Origin: Aquabacter sediminis
GTDB lineage: Bacteria > Pseudomonadota > Alphaproteobacteria > Rhizobiales > Xanthobacteraceae
Length of the DNA: 64,000 nt
NCBI RefSeq assembly: GCF_028863665.1
Contig: NZ_JARBFX010000005.1
Location: 62,001-126,000, forward strand
Direction of reading: 5' to 3'
Position 1 is the first letter of the stretch. Each line of letters starts with the position of its first letter. The position numbers and the translations under genes were made by a program. The notes below the pieces were generated by a model, which did no database searches, was not told the DNA's origin, and worked only from the letters and a program-made list of their open reading frames with translations. Below are positions 37,204 through 47,425 of this stretch, piece by piece.

Positions 37204-37698
37204 TCAGCGCGCGCGGCGCGCCGGTATGGCGCCGAGGGCGGCAATGGCCGCGAGAGACAGCGCAATCAAAGCGTTCCAGCCGGCCATGGAGAGGCCGAAC
37301 AGCCGCCACGCCGCCTCGTCGCACCGCGGCACATGGGCGGTCTTCAGCGCCGACATGATGTCGCCCACCGCCATGGGAGCGGTGCCGCTGCAGGTGGTGG
37401 GGCCCTGCCAGAACTGCCACTCGACGCCCGCGTGATAGATGGCGACCCCCGCATTGCCCAGCATGAGCAGCGCCAGCAGGCCCAGGCCCAGCCGGGGCGC
37501 GCGGTCATAGCCGCGGGCGATGAGCACCGCCACCGCCAGGGACAGCGGCACGGCCACGTAATAGGGAATGCGCTGCGTGAGGCAGAGGGGGCACGGGGCA
37601 AGGCCCACCACCAGCTGGAAATACCAGGCGGCCGCCAGCGCGAAGGTGGCGCCCAGCGTCACCAGCAGGCAGGCGGTCCTCGGGGCGTGCAAGTCCAT
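37204..37698 (-). CDS. dsbB: Disulfide bond formation protein B
   Basis: A 164-residue inner-membrane protein with four helices. The first redox pair is C36-P-L-C39 in APCPLCLTQR. The second pair lies in the periplasmic loop, TTCSG and VPRC. DsbB reoxidises DsbA with quinone. The ATG at 37698 gives the usual length; an upstream frame to 37794 is less likely. No dsbA is adjacent. Confidence 0.85.
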   Translation of the reverse strand: MDLHAPRTACLLVTLGATFALAAAWYFQLVVGLAPCPLCLTQRIPYYVAVPLSLAVAVLIARGYDRAPRLGLGLLALLMLGNAGVAIYHAGVEWQFWQGPTTCSGTAPMAVGDIMSALKTAHVPRCDEAAWRLFGLSMAGWNALIALSLAAIAALGAIPARRAR

Positions 37699-37947
37699 GG
37701 GGTCGTTTCTCGAATGAGCGGTGGCGCAGCAGGATGCGGGGGTCGAGTAGCGGACGCCGCCCGCCAAGTCCACCACCGCCACATTCACAAGCAAGGCATT
37801 GGTGCCATTGAATTACATTAGTGCAACTACAATCTATAACGGTAGCAAATCGCGGCCCGATCCGTTATATCCGTATGTTCATGAGCGCGGACACGGGGTG
37901 CCGGGATCCGCAGGTCGATTGCCAGATTCGAGATTGTAGACACGACG

Positions 37948-38493
37948 ATGACCGAGATGACACGTATCAGAGCCAGCATCGGCGACGGCGTGACGCTCCG
38001 CAGCTCGACTGTCGACGGGGACGCCGTTCTCCCGGTGGCGCAGCTGCGCGACGTGACCTCCGCCCGGCGCACCGGCTGTCCTTTTCATGACGTGCGCGAA
38101 ATGCTTCGCGAAGTGGGCTTGCGCCCGACCCGCCAGCGCCTGGCCCTGGGCTGGCTGCTGTTCGCCAAGGGCGACCGGCACGTGACCGCGGAAATGCTGC
38201 ACGAGGAAGCCATTCGGGCCCGCTTCCCGGTGTCGCTGGCCACGGTCTACAACACCTTGCACCAGTTCACGGAAGTGAGCCTGCTGCGCGAGGTGGCGGT
38301 GGACGGGTCCAAGACCTATTTCGACACCAACGCCTCGGACCATTACCACTTCTATGTGGAAGGCCATAACGAGCTGGTGGACATCCCCTCCGCCGAGGTC
38401 GCCGTGGATCGCCTGCCCCAGCCGCCGGAAGGCTTTGAGGTGGCGCGCGTGGACGTGGTGGTGCGCCTGCGCCGCAAGTCTGGCAAGGCCTGA
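37948..38493 (+). CDS. irr: Iron response regulator Irr (Fur family)
   Basis: A 181-residue Fur-family protein. The Irr-type heme regulatory motif C44-P45 (GCPFHDVREMLREVGLRPTRQR) is present, followed by a winged helix and the SDHYHFYVEGHNELVDI metal/heme histidine cluster. Irr represses or activates iron and heme genes under low iron and is inactivated or degraded when heme is plentiful. The N-terminal extension (about 40 residues) is longer than in many homologues; a second ATG at 37957 is possible. No classic ICE box was seen nearby. Confidence 0.93.
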   Translation: MTEMTRIRASIGDGVTLRSSTVDGDAVLPVAQLRDVTSARRTGCPFHDVREMLREVGLRPTRQRLALGWLLFAKGDRHVTAEMLHEEAIRARFPVSLATVYNTLHQFTEVSLLREVAVDGSKTYFDTNASDHYHFYVEGHNELVDIPSAEVAVDRLPQPPEGFEVARVDVVVRLRRKSGKA

Positions 38494-38593
38494 ACGTCCG
38501 GCCAGGCCTGAACGGTTTCCTTGCCCGCCAAGGGGCAAGACGCAGGCATGGCGTTTGCCCGCGCTTGCAAGAGCGGATTGCCAGAGTTGATGG

Positions 38594-38634
38594 ACCGGGC
38601 CTGCATCGATGGATGCGGGCCCGTTTTCGTTTTG
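38594..38634 (+). terminator. Intrinsic terminator of irr
   Basis: CGGGCCTGCATC and GATGCGGGCCCG form a 12-bp stem with one wobble pair and a 4-base loop, followed by TTTTCGTTTT. It lies about 100 bp past irr and close to the end of the convergent gene. Confidence 0.85.
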
Positions 38635-38642
38635 GCGCGCGT

Positions 38643-39509
38643 TCACGCCTGGTGCTCGTCATGGAAGCTGGCCGTGCCGCGCTTCCAATAGCCCGACGCG
38701 CGAATCCACGCGCCCGGCTGTCCCCGGTCCACCAGCATCTGGCGCAGGCGCTTGGCGGCCTGCGTCTCGCAGGCGATCCAGCAATGGCCGTCGCCTGCGG
38801 GCAGGGCCGTGCGCGCGAGGGCCTGTTCCAGCAGATCGGTGGTGCCGGCCTCCCGGCCGTCCCGGTGCAGCCAGGTGAGCTGGGTGCGCCGGTGCAGCGC
38901 GAAAGGCTGCTCGTCCGCGCGCGATGCCACCTCCACGAAGACGAGGCTGGTGGCATGGGGCGGAAGGGAGCCGAGGCGCCGGCCGATGGCGGGCAAGGCG
39001 GTTTCGTCGCCCATCAGCAGGTACCAGTCAAAGTCGTCGGGCACGAGGAAGGAGCCCTTCGGTCCGCCAATCATCATCTCCTGACCCGGTTGCGCCTGGA
39101 GCGCCCATGCGGTGGCGGGGCCGGCCTCGTGGAGGGCGAAGTCCACGTCCAAAGTCAGGGCCGATGGGTCGAAGGCCCGGGGGGTGTAGTCGCGCATGAG
39201 GGCAGGCGCGCTGCCCGGCACGGCGGTGCGGCCATCGGGGGCAAAATCCGGGAACCGGGCGGTCCCGTTCTCCATGTGTGGCAGGATCAGCTTGATGTGG
39301 TCGTCGAAACCAAGGCTCGGAAAATCCGCCAGGTCCGGGCCATGGAAGGTGACGCGCACCATCTGAGGCGTCAGGCGCGTCACAGCCTGGACACGGACGC
39401 GGCGCCGCTTGAGCTCATGGCGCACGCGGCGCACCGTATGACGCGGCTCGCCCTGCGGCGGGACCAAGGGAGCGCTTGCGGGCTCAGACATAGGTAAGAG
39501 ATGAGACAT
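38643..39509 (-). CDS. Siderophore-interacting protein (ferric reductase)
   Basis: A 288-residue SIP/ViuB-type flavoprotein. The FAD-binding segment R-D-Y-T-P-R lies near the middle (ALMRDYTPRAFDP) and a SIP C-terminal NAD(P)H domain follows (WYLLMGDETALPAIGRRL). It reduces ferric siderophores in the cytoplasm to release iron. It converges with irr, a matching iron context. The start at 39509 is served by GGAAGG, but this lies inside a perfect hairpin directly before the ATG, which may limit translation. Confidence 0.88.
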   Translation of the reverse strand: MSHLLPMSEPASAPLVPPQGEPRHTVRRVRHELKRRRVRVQAVTRLTPQMVRVTFHGPDLADFPSLGFDDHIKLILPHMENGTARFPDFAPDGRTAVPGSAPALMRDYTPRAFDPSALTLDVDFALHEAGPATAWALQAQPGQEMMIGGPKGSFLVPDDFDWYLLMGDETALPAIGRRLGSLPPHATSLVFVEVASRADEQPFALHRRTQLTWLHRDGREAGTTDLLEQALARTALPAGDGHCWIACETQAAKRLRQMLVDRGQPGAWIRASGYWKRGTASFHDEHQA

Positions 39510-39530
39510 GGGCCTTCCTTTCGAAGGCCC
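39510..39530 (-). promoter_or_regulatory. Hairpin burying the ribosome-binding site of the SIP gene
   Basis: GGGCCTTC and GAAGGCCC form a perfect 8-bp stem with a 5-base loop, ending at the base before the ATG. In the minus-strand mRNA the purine-rich GAAAGGAAGG ribosome-binding site is split between the loop and the 3' arm. This fits control of translation by RNA folding; the trigger is unknown. Confidence 0.5.
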
Positions 39531-39716
39531 AGGCGAGTCACGTGAGAACTACACTTTTCGCGCGACGCGCCTGGGCTTCCAGGATCGTTCAGCGCGTTGG
39601 CTCACGTTAACGCCTACGTGCGGCGGTCAAGACGCCGCAATGGGGTAAGACTAGATCGCGCCGGCGCGCTCCGCAAGATGGAGCCGCGCCGGGACGCTTC
39701 GGCCCGCGACAGGCGC

Positions 39717-40253
39717 TCAGTCCACCTTTTCGTTGGGATAGACGCCCCAGAGCTGGCTTTGCTCCATATAGCCGTCGAACCCCTGGCCGATGAAGCGGCA
39801 CCATTTGCCGTCGCAGCTCTTCAGGGTGCCCAATACGCCGTGCTCCAGCTGGGCTTCCACCTTCGCATCGGCCTTGGGCTCCGCCCGCAGCGCCACTGTG
39901 CCGGTCTTGTTCCACGGCGCCACCAAAGCGGTGCGGCGCCCCGACAGCATGGAATGATAGACCCAGCCTTCCGAGCCTTCCGCGTCGCGGATGCGCCGCC
40001 AGGTCTCGAACTCGGCGGTGATTTCCACCGGCAGGCCGGCGCGGGAGAACACCCAGGCCACGTCCTGGTTCTTGTTGGGGCCGTTGCGCACATTCACCTT
40101 GTCGGCCTTGAGCGAGACGAAGCGGGGAACGGGCAGTCCCGTGCCGGTCTCGTCGGCGCCATGTGCCAGTCCGCCCGCTGCGACCAGCATCGCCGTCGCC
40201 AGAAGAGCGGCGGCTGTGTTCGGCAGGAAGGAGGCTTTTCCCGACATCGGCAT
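39717..40253 (-). CDS. Exported SH3-domain protein
   Basis: A 178-residue protein with a signal peptide (hydrophobic to about residue 33, AHGAD) and two bacterial SH3-like repeats (KADKVNVRNGPNKNQDVAWVF and KTGTVALRAEPKADAKVEAQL). Such periplasmic proteins bind peptidoglycan or partner proteins. The two cysteines in SCDGKWC may pair. It belongs to the alphaproteobacterial SH3 family (DUF1058 type) of unknown role and is divergent from the hydroxyacid dehydrogenase gene. Confidence 0.8.
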   Translation of the reverse strand: MPMSGKASFLPNTAAALLATAMLVAAGGLAHGADETGTGLPVPRFVSLKADKVNVRNGPNKNQDVAWVFSRAGLPVEITAEFETWRRIRDAEGSEGWVYHSMLSGRRTALVAPWNKTGTVALRAEPKADAKVEAQLEHGVLGTLKSCDGKWCRFIGQGFDGYMEQSQLWGVYPNEKVD

Positions 40254-40472
40254 GGTCCGAGGATCCCTTTCAATGGTGTCCAGGTCGTCCCTGCATGTGT
40301 CTTACAGAAACATGAATCTTGTCTTCACGCCGGCGGACGGCGCCAAGCGGTGCCCTTGAGGTGCGCCTCTCGGGGGGCTGCGTCAAGGCACCGGCCCTTC
40401 ACACCCTTTGTCTTTCCCCGATGGTCTGCTAGAGGGGGTGAGAAGTGTTGAAATCTCGGGACGGGGAAGCAC

Positions 40473-41474
40473 ATGGGGCGCCGCAAACCGCTCGTCGTCG
40501 TCACGCGCAAGTTGCCTGACACGGTCGAGACGCGCATGCGTGAATTGTTCGACGCTCGCCTCAACATCGACGATACGCCGATGGATCAGGCGGCACTGAT
40601 CGAGGCGGTGAAGACCGCCGACGTGCTGGTGCCCACCGTCACCGATCGCATCGATTCGGCGGTGCTGTCCCACGCGGGCGACAATCTGCGCCTGATTGCG
40701 TCCTTCTCGAACGGCGTCGACCATATCGACGTGGCGAGCGCGCTCAATCGCGGCATCACGGTCACCAACACCCCCGGCGTCCTCACCGAGGACACGGCCG
40801 ACATGACCATGGCGCTCATCCTCTCCGTGCCGCGCCGCCTCGCGGAGGGCGCGCAGCTGATGACCTCCGATCTCGACGAGTGGTCCGGCTGGTCGCCCAC
40901 CTGGATGCTCGGCCGGCGGATCTGGGGCAAGCGCCTCGGCATCATCGGCATGGGCCGCATCGGCCAGGCGGTGGCGCGCCGCGCCAAGGCGTTTGGCCTG
41001 CAGATCCACTATCACAACCGTCGCCATCTGCCGGCCGCCATCGAGGAATCGCTGGAAGCCACCTATTGGGACAGCCTCGACCAGATGCTGGCCCGCATGG
41101 ACATCGTGTCGGTGAACTGCCCGCACACGCCGGCCACCTATCACCTCCTGTCCGCCCGCCGCCTCAAGCTCTTGAAGCCGGACGCCTATGTGGTGAACAC
41201 GGCGCGCGGCGAGGTGATCGACGAGAATGCGCTGACCCGCATGCTGGAAGCCGGCGAGATCGCCGGGGCCGGCCTCGACGTGTTCGAGCACGAGCCGGCG
41301 GTCAATCCCAAGCTGGTGCGCCTTGCCAAGCAGGGCAAGGTGGTGCTGCTGCCGCACATGGGTTCGGCGACCCTGGAAGGGCGCGTGGACATGGGCGAGA
41401 AGGTCATCGTGAACATCAAGACCTTCATGGACGGCCACCGACCGCCGGACCGCGTGCTGCCCTCCATGTTGTGA
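40473..41474 (+). CDS. D-isomer 2-hydroxyacid dehydrogenase (glyoxylate/hydroxypyruvate reductase type)
   Basis: A 333-residue NAD(P)-dependent dehydrogenase. The Rossmann motif is GIIGMGRIGQAVARRAK, the catalytic Arg is in FSNGVDHID or NTARGEVID, and the Glu/His pair in FEHEP and LLPHMGSAT, as in GyaR-type enzymes. It reduces glyoxylate or hydroxypyruvate, or oxidises D-glycerate. GGGGAAGCAC before the ATG is a good ribosome-binding site. It stands alone ahead of lysC. The exact substrate is inferred. Confidence 0.88.
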   Translation: MGRRKPLVVVTRKLPDTVETRMRELFDARLNIDDTPMDQAALIEAVKTADVLVPTVTDRIDSAVLSHAGDNLRLIASFSNGVDHIDVASALNRGITVTNTPGVLTEDTADMTMALILSVPRRLAEGAQLMTSDLDEWSGWSPTWMLGRRIWGKRLGIIGMGRIGQAVARRAKAFGLQIHYHNRRHLPAAIEESLEATYWDSLDQMLARMDIVSVNCPHTPATYHLLSARRLKLLKPDAYVVNTARGEVIDENALTRMLEAGEIAGAGLDVFEHEPAVNPKLVRLAKQGKVVLLPHMGSATLEGRVDMGEKVIVNIKTFMDGHRPPDRVLPSML

Positions 41475-41782
41475 GGGCGGGCGCCTGCGCGATTCCCCCG
41501 GTTGCCGACCGCCGCCGGGGCCGTTATTTAGGCGGCCAATTCGCATCAAGGCGATCCGCCAGCCATCAAGGCCGGTGGGTGGACGCCGTGCCGTCGGTCC
41601 GGTTGAAGCCGGCACCGGGAGGAAGAGGGTCATGTTGGACCGGTTGGAGATCGCAGGAGCCGTCTCCCGCACCGTAGGCCGTCGAATCGGGCGCACCGCC
41701 CGAAAATGACGGCGGCCCGGCGCGCCGCGAAATCGCGCCCGTTCCACTCCTTTCCCAGATCACAAATAGAAAGACACGAGCC
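41475..41782. other. Leader region of lysC
   Basis: A 308-bp gap with no full gene. It contains a short reading frame at 41632-41709 behind GGGAGGAAGAGGG (separate entry), followed by a GC palindrome CGGCGCGCCG near 41720. The lysC ribosome-binding site itself is weak. Confidence 0.45.
41632..41709 (+). CDS. Possible leader peptide upstream of lysC
   Basis: A 25-codon frame starting MLDRLEIAG and ending RTARK, with six Arg codons. It is preceded by a strong ribosome-binding site (GGGAGGAAGAGGG 3 bases before the ATG) that no other gene uses. It ends 73 bp before lysC. It has only one Lys codon, so classical lysine attenuation is not supported. Listed because of the ribosome-binding site alone; it may be chance. 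Confidence 0.25.
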   Translation: MLDRLEIAGAVSRTVGRRIGRTARK

Positions 41783-43042
41783 ATGGCTCGGCTGGTGATG
41801 AAGTTCGGCGGCACCTCGGTCGCCACAATCGATCGCATCCGCAATGTGGCGCGCCATGTGAAGCGCGAAGTGGAGGCGGGCTATTCCGTCGCCGTGGTGG
41901 TCTCCGCCATGTCCGGCAAGACCAACGAGCTGGTGGGCTGGTGCCGCGAGGCGGCGCCCCTGCATGATGCCCGCGAGTATGACGCCGTGGTCGCCTCTGG
42001 CGAGCAGGTGACGTCGGGCCTCCTGGCCATCACGCTCCAGAATATGGGCCTGAACGCCCGCTCCTGGCAGGGCTGGCAGATTCCCATCTCCACCGACGAT
42101 GCCCACGGCTCGGCGCGGATCATGGAAATCGACGGGCGGGTGCTCGGCGAGCAGATCGACGGCGGCGAGGTGGCGGTGATCGCCGGCTTCCAGGGCATCC
42201 ACCTGCCGTCGGGGCGCATCACCACGCTGGGGCGCGGCGGTTCCGACACCAGCGCGGTGGCGGTGGCAGCGGCGCTGGGCGCCGAGCGGTGCGACATCTA
42301 TACGGACGTGGACGGCGTCTACACCACCGATCCGCGGGTGGTGCCGAAGGCCCGCCGGCTCGGCTCCATCGCCTTCGAGGAAATGCTGGAAATGGCGTCG
42401 CTGGGCGCCAAGGTGCTCCAGGTGCGCTCGGTGGAGCTCGCCATGGTGCACAAGGTGCGCACCTTCGTGCGCTCCAGCTTCGAGGACCCTGACGCCCCCC
42501 ACATGAAGACGGTGGAAGCGGCCGGCACGCTGATCTGCGACGAGGAGGAAATCGTGGCCAAGCAGATGGAATCCCAGGTCGTCACCGGCATCGCCTTCGC
42601 CCGGGACGAGGCCCAGGTCTCGATCCGCCGCGTCGCCGACAAGCCGGGCATTGCCGCGGCGGTGTTCGGCCCGCTGGCCGAGGCGCACATCAATGTGGAC
42701 ATGATCGTCCAGAACGTGTCGGCGGACGGCTTCACCGACATCACCTTCACCGTGCCCACCGCCGATTTCGAGCGGGCCAAGGCGGCGCTCGGCGCGGCGC
42801 GCGACGCCATCGGCTACCAGACGCTGGAAGGCGAGACGGATGTGGTGAAGGTGTCGGTGATCGGCATCGGCATGCGCTCGCACGCGGGCGTTGCAGCCGA
42901 CGCCTTCCAGGCGCTCGCCGCCAAGGGCATCAACATCCGCGCCATCACCACCTCGGAGATCAAGATCTCCATCCTGATCGATGCGGCATATACCGAGCTT
43001 GCGGTACGGACTCTGCATTCGCTATACGGACTCGATAGCTGA
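41783..43042 (+). CDS. lysC: Aspartate kinase
   Basis: A 419-residue aspartokinase. The kinase domain begins KFGGTSVA at residues 7-14 with GRGGSDTSAVAVAAALGA near 150. Two ACT regulatory domains fill the C-terminus (SIRRVADKPGIAAAVFGPLAEAHINVDMIVQN and VSVIGIGMRSHAGVAA). It phosphorylates aspartate at the entry of Lys/Thr/Met synthesis and is normally feedback-inhibited through the ACT domains. It sits in the common alphaproteobacterial order lysC-ptsP-prfA. Confidence 0.96.
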   Translation: MARLVMKFGGTSVATIDRIRNVARHVKREVEAGYSVAVVVSAMSGKTNELVGWCREAAPLHDAREYDAVVASGEQVTSGLLAITLQNMGLNARSWQGWQIPISTDDAHGSARIMEIDGRVLGEQIDGGEVAVIAGFQGIHLPSGRITTLGRGGSDTSAVAVAAALGAERCDIYTDVDGVYTTDPRVVPKARRLGSIAFEEMLEMASLGAKVLQVRSVELAMVHKVRTFVRSSFEDPDAPHMKTVEAAGTLICDEEEIVAKQMESQVVTGIAFARDEAQVSIRRVADKPGIAAAVFGPLAEAHINVDMIVQNVSADGFTDITFTVPTADFERAKAALGAARDAIGYQTLEGETDVVKVSVIGIGMRSHAGVAADAFQALAAKGINIRAITTSEIKISILIDAAYTELAVRTLHSLYGLDS

Positions 43043-43133
43043 CGTCTGACTGGGCGCATGACCTGGCGCGGGGGGCGCCACCTGCAACCCTTCCGGGTAC
43101 GCGGTCCCCGGTTTATTTTTTGAGGAACGGCCG

Positions 43134-45401
43134 ATGCGTGGCGCGCTCGGCGGGCCCCGCGTGCTCTTGAGACGGCTCCGCGAGGTGATGGCGGAGCCGG
43201 TCAGTGCGCAGGACCGCCTGGACAAGATCGTGGTTCTGATCGCTGCCAACATGGTGGCGGAAGTCTGCTCGGTCTATGTGCTGCGCGTCGACCAGACCCT
43301 TGAGCTCTATGCCACCGAGGGCCTGAACCGGGACGCCGTCCACCAGACGGTCATGGATGTGCGCGAGGGCCTGGTGGGCCATGTGGCCCGCGAGGCCGAG
43401 TCGCTGGCCATTTCCGACGCCCAGAACCATCCCGAATATTCCTACCGCCCGGAAACGGGCGAAGAGATCTACAATTCCTTCCTCGGCGTGCCGATCCTGC
43501 GGGGCGGCAACACGCTGGGCGTGCTGGTGGTGCAGAACCGCGCCCGGCGCACCTATGCGGAGGAGGAGATCGAGGCGCTCCAGACCACGGCCATGGTGCT
43601 GGCGGAGATGATCGCCTCGGGCGAACTGACCTCGCTCGCCAAGCCCGGCGCCGAACCGGCGGTGCGCCGCTCGCTCCATCTGAAGGGCACGCCCCTGGCC
43701 GACGGGCTGGGCCTTGGCCATGTGGTGCTGCACGAGCCGCGCGTGGTGGTGACCAATGTCATCGCCGATGACGTGCAGCGGGAGGCCGCCCGGCTCGATG
43801 CGGCCATCGGCAAGCTGCGTGCCTCCATCGACCTGCTGCTGGAGGATGACGGCCTGTCCAAGGCCGGCGAGCACCGCGAGATCCTGGAAGCCTACCGCAT
43901 GTTCGCCCATGACCGGGGCTGGATGCACAAGATGCGCGAGGCCGTGCTCTCCGGCTTGACGGCGGAGGGCGCCGTGGAGCGCGTGCAGTCCGACACCCGC
44001 GCCCGCATCATGCGCGCCTCCGACCCCTATCTGCGTGAGCGCCTGCACGATCTGGACGACCTGGCCAACCGGCTGCTGCGGGAACTGACCGGTCGCGGGC
44101 GCGCCTCGGACCGCACGGACCTGCCGGAAAACGCCATCCTCGTCGCCCGCAACATGAGCCCGGCGGCGCTTCTGGACTATGACCGCACCCGCATCCGGGG
44201 CCTCGTCCTGGAGGAGGGCGGCACCACCAGCCATGTAACCATCGTCGCCCGCGCGCTCGGCATTGCCGCCGTGGGGCAGGTGGAGAATGCGGCCGGCCTT
44301 GCCGATCCCGGCGACCCGGTGATCGTCGACGGCCAGGCCGGCGAGGTGCATCTGCGCCCACCCGGCGACGTGGAAGCCGCCTATGCGGAAAAGGCCCGCT
44401 TCCGTGCCCGCCGCCAGGCGCAATATGCGGCCCTGCGTGACAAGCCCACCATCACCAAGGATGGCGTGAAGGTCGACCTGAACCTGAATGCCGGCCTGCT
44501 GGTGGACCTGCCGCACATCGCCGAGACTGGCGCCTCCGGCATCGGACTTTTCCGCACCGAACTCCAGTTCATGATCGCGTCCACCTTCCCGCGCATTTCA
44601 GAGCAGCTGAAGCTCTATCGCGCGGTGCTGGACGCGGCGGAAAGCCGGCCTGTCACCTTCCGCACGCTCGATATTGGCGGCGACAAGGTGCTGCCTTACA
44701 TGCGCATGGTGGAGGAGGAAAATCCGGCACTTGGCTGGCGCGCCATTCGCCTCGGCCTCGACCGCCCGGGCCTGCTGCGCAGCCAGCTGCGCGCGCTGCT
44801 GAGGGCAGGGGCGGGGCGTGAGGTGCGCATCATGTTCCCCATGGTGGCCGCCGCCTCCGAGTTCGATCAGGCCAAGGCCATCCTGGAGCGCGAGATGACC
44901 CATCTGCGCCGGCACGGCCACGGCCTGCCGGAACGGGTGTTCGTGGGCGCCATGGTGGAGGTGCCATCCCTCCTGTTCCAGCTCGATGAAGTGCTCTCGC
45001 GGGTGGATTTCCTTTCCGTCGGGTCCAACGACCTGGTGCAGTTCCTGTTCGCGGTGGATCGCGCCAACATGCGGGTGGCCGATCGCTTCGATCCGCTCTC
45101 GCCGCCGGCTCTGCGCGCGTTCCGCATGGTGGCGGAGGCCGGGGCGCGCCACGGCAAGCCGGTCACCTTGTGCGGCGAGCTGGCGTCCCGTCCGCTGGAG
45201 GCCATTGCGCTGGCGGCGGTGGGCTATCGCTCGCTGTCCCTGTCGCCGGCGGCCATCGGACCGGTGAAGGCGACCTTGCTGCAACTGGATGTGGCCGCGG
45301 CGCGCTCCGTCCTGATGCCGCTGCTGGAAGATACGTCCGGCCTGGTGGACGTGCGCTCCACCTTGCGGGCCTTTGCCGAACTGAGCGGGATGTCCCTTTG
45401 A
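43134..45401 (+). CDS. ptsP: Enzyme I-Ntr, PEP-protein phosphotransferase
   Basis: A 755-residue EI-Ntr. An N-terminal GAF domain (about 15-155) is followed by the EI region with the phospho-histidine H367 in [16 protein letters not shown], then the PEP-binding barrel ([33 protein letters not shown]). It starts the nitrogen phosphotransfer chain PtsP-NPr-EIIA-Ntr, which senses glutamine through GAF and regulates nitrogen and potassium balance. GAGGAACGG before the ATG is clear. The gene follows lysC as in related genomes. Confidence 0.96.
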   Translation: MRGALGGPRVLLRRLREVMAEPVSAQDRLDKIVVLIAANMVAEVCSVYVLRVDQTLELYATEGLNRDAVHQTVMDVREGLVGHVAREAESLAISDAQNHPEYSYRPETGEEIYNSFLGVPILRGGNTLGVLVVQNRARRTYAEEEIEALQTTAMVLAEMIASGELTSLAKPGAEPAVRRSLHLKGTPLADGLGLGHVVLHEPRVVVTNVIADDVQREAARLDAAIGKLRASIDLLLEDDGLSKAGEHREILEAYRMFAHDRGWMHKMREAVLSGLTAEGAVERVQSDTRARIMRASDPYLRERLHDLDDLANRLLRELTGRGRASDRTDLPENAILVARNMSPAALLDYDRTRIRGLVLEEGGTTSHVTIVARALGIAAVGQVENAAGLADPGDPVIVDGQAGEVHLRPPGDVEAAYAEKARFRARRQAQYAALRDKPTITKDGVKVDLNLNAGLLVDLPHIAETGASGIGLFRTELQFMIASTFPRISEQLKLYRAVLDAAESRPVTFRTLDIGGDKVLPYMRMVEEENPALGWRAIRLGLDRPGLLRSQLRALLRAGAGREVRIMFPMVAAASEFDQAKAILEREMTHLRRHGHGLPERVFVGAMVEVPSLLFQLDEVLSRVDFLSVGSNDLVQFLFAVDRANMRVADRFDPLSPPALRAFRMVAEAGARHGKPVTLCGELASRPLEAIALAAVGYRSLSLSPAAIGPVKATLLQLDVAAARSVLMPLLEDTSGLVDVRSTLRAFAELSGMSL

Positions 45402-45441
45402 CGCTGTCTTTCCCGGTGCCCGCCATCCGCAGGGCGCGCCC

Positions 45442-46542
45442 ATGAGCCCGGACCTCCAGCAGACCGGCCTTCCCGTGGCTAAGCTCGACGCGCTCGTCGC
45501 CCGCCATGCGGAGGTGGAAGCCCTGCTCGCCGCCGGCGCGGAGGGCGAGGAATATGTGCGGCTCGGACGCGAATTCTCCGACCTGACGCCCGTGGTGGAC
45601 GAGGTCCGCGCCCTGCGGGCCGCCGTGCGGGACCTTTCCGACACACGCGAGCTGATGGCCGATGCCACCTCGGACGCGGAGATGAAGGCGCTGGCCGAGG
45701 CCGAGGAACAGCGCCTCCTGGGCGAAGTGGAGCGCCTGACCCAGGCGGTGCGCATCGCGCTCCTGCCCAAGGACGCCATGGACGAGCGCGGCGTCATCCT
45801 GGAAGTGCGCGCCGGCACGGGGGGGGACGAGGCGGCTTTGTTCGCCGGCGATCTCTTCCGCATGTATTCCCGCTATGCGGCCGAAAAGGGCTGGACCGTG
45901 GAGGTGCTCTCCGAAAGCGAAGGCACCATGGGCGGCTTTAAGGAAGTGGTCGCGGCCCTGCATGGGAAGGGCGCATTCGCGCGGCTGAAGTTCGAATCGG
46001 GCGTCCACCGGGTCCAGCGCGTGCCCCAGACCGAGGCGTCCGGCCGCATCCATACCTCGGCTGCCACCGTTGCCGTCCTGCCCGAGGCGGAAGAGGTGGA
46101 CGTGGCCATCAATGATGCGGACCTGCGAATCGACGTGTTCCGCGCCCAGGGCGCGGGCGGCCAGCACGTGAACAAGACCGAGAGCGCGGTGCGCATCACC
46201 CATTTGCCCACGGGCATCGTGGTGGCGGTGCAGGACGAGCGCTCCCAGCACCGCAACAAGGCCCGCGCCATGGCCCTGCTGCGCGCCCGCATGCTGGATG
46301 AGGAGCGCCAGCGCAGCGAGGCGAGCCGGGCTGCCGACCGGCGCGGCCAAGTGGGCTCGGGGGACCGCTCCGAACGCATCCGCACCTATAATTTTCCCCA
46401 AGGTCGGGTCACCGACCACCGCATCAACCTGACGCTCTACAAGCTGGAGGAGGTGGTGGCGGGAACCGCGCTGGACGAGATCATCGACCCGCTCATCACC
46501 GAGCACCAGGCGGCGCTGATGGCTTCCGCGGACGGGGCCTGA
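45442..46542 (+). CDS. prfA: Peptide chain release factor 1
   Basis: A 366-residue RF1. The catalytic G239-G240-Q241 is present ([17 protein letters not shown]), and the codon-recognition tripeptide is of the RF1 P-x-T type, P195-Q196-T197 (not SPF of RF2). It reads UAA and UAG. It is followed 4 bp later by prmC, which methylates the Gln of GGQ. Length is normal for the family. Confidence 0.97.
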   Translation: MSPDLQQTGLPVAKLDALVARHAEVEALLAAGAEGEEYVRLGREFSDLTPVVDEVRALRAAVRDLSDTRELMADATSDAEMKALAEAEEQRLLGEVERLTQAVRIALLPKDAMDERGVILEVRAGTGGDEAALFAGDLFRMYSRYAAEKGWTVEVLSESEGTMGGFKEVVAALHGKGAFARLKFESGVHRVQRVPQTEASGRIHTSAATVAVLPEAEEVDVAINDADLRIDVFRAQGAGGQHVNKTESAVRITHLPTGIVVAVQDERSQHRNKARAMALLRARMLDEERQRSEASRAADRRGQVGSGDRSERIRTYNFPQGRVTDHRINLTLYKLEEVVAGTALDEIIDPLITEHQAALMASADGA

Positions 46543-46546
46543 CCCC

Positions 46547-47425
46547 GTGCCCGCTTCGACCCGCAGCGGCTTGCGCCGGCAGATGGCCGAGCGCCTTGCG
46601 CAAGCGGGCGTGGAAACGCCGGATCTCGATGCACGGATCCTGATGGCCGAGGCGCTCGGGCTTGATCCGACCGAGATCGTCACGGATGGTCGGGCACTGG
46701 TGGGGGCGGCCGACGCAGCCCGCATCGCGGCGCTGATGGACCGGCGTCTGGCCGGAGAACCCGTGGCCCGGATTCTGGGCCATCGGGAATTCTGGAGCCT
46801 GTCCTTCCAGCTGTCCTCCGAAACCCTCGTCCCCCGCCCGGATACGGAAACCTTGGTGGAGGCGGCGCTGGACGTGCTGGGCGCCACACCCGCGCCTCGC
46901 ATTCTCGACCTTGGCACCGGCAGCGGCGCCATCCTCGCCGCGCTGCTCTGCGAGCGGCCGGACGCTTTTGGCGTGGCCGTGGACCTGAGCCCGCAGGCGG
47001 CGCGCACCGCCCGCGACAATCTGGCGCGACTGGGCCTTTCCGACCGCTCTGCCGTGCTGGTGGGGAATTGGGCGAGCGCGCTTGCCGACCGCTTCGACCT
47101 GGTGGTCTCCAACCCCCCTTACATTCCCAGCCGCGACATTGCGGCCCTTGCCGTGGAAGTGCGGGCCCACGATCCGCACGGCGCGCTGGATGGCGGGGCG
47201 GACGGGTTGGACGCCTATCGCGCGATCCTGGCGGCCCTGCCGGGACTGCTGAAGCCCTCGGGCCGCGCGGTGCTGGAATTGGGGATCGGCCAGGAAGGCG
47301 ATGTGGCGGCACTGGCGCAAGGGTATGGCCTGGACGTCTGCGGTCCCGCCCGGCGGGACCTCGGGGGTGTGGCCCGTGCCCTTGTGGTGCGCCCGCCTGC
47401 TGGCGGTACGGCAGCGCAAATGTGA
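46547..47425 (+). CDS. prmC: Release factor glutamine methyltransferase
   Basis: A 292-residue class I methyltransferase. The SAM motif is ILDLGTGSGAI and the N6/N5-type active-site N189-P-P-Y192 is in VVSNPPYIPSRD. It methylates the GGQ glutamine of RF1 and RF2, raising termination efficiency. It starts at GTG 46547, 4 bp after prfA. The N-terminal helical substrate domain is complete. Confidence 0.95.
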   Translation: MPASTRSGLRRQMAERLAQAGVETPDLDARILMAEALGLDPTEIVTDGRALVGAADAARIAALMDRRLAGEPVARILGHREFWSLSFQLSSETLVPRPDTETLVEAALDVLGATPAPRILDLGTGSGAILAALLCERPDAFGVAVDLSPQAARTARDNLARLGLSDRSAVLVGNWASALADRFDLVVSNPPYIPSRDIAALAVEVRAHDPHGALDGGADGLDAYRAILAALPGLLKPSGRAVLELGIGQEGDVAALAQGYGLDVCGPARRDLGGVARALVVRPPAGGTAAQM

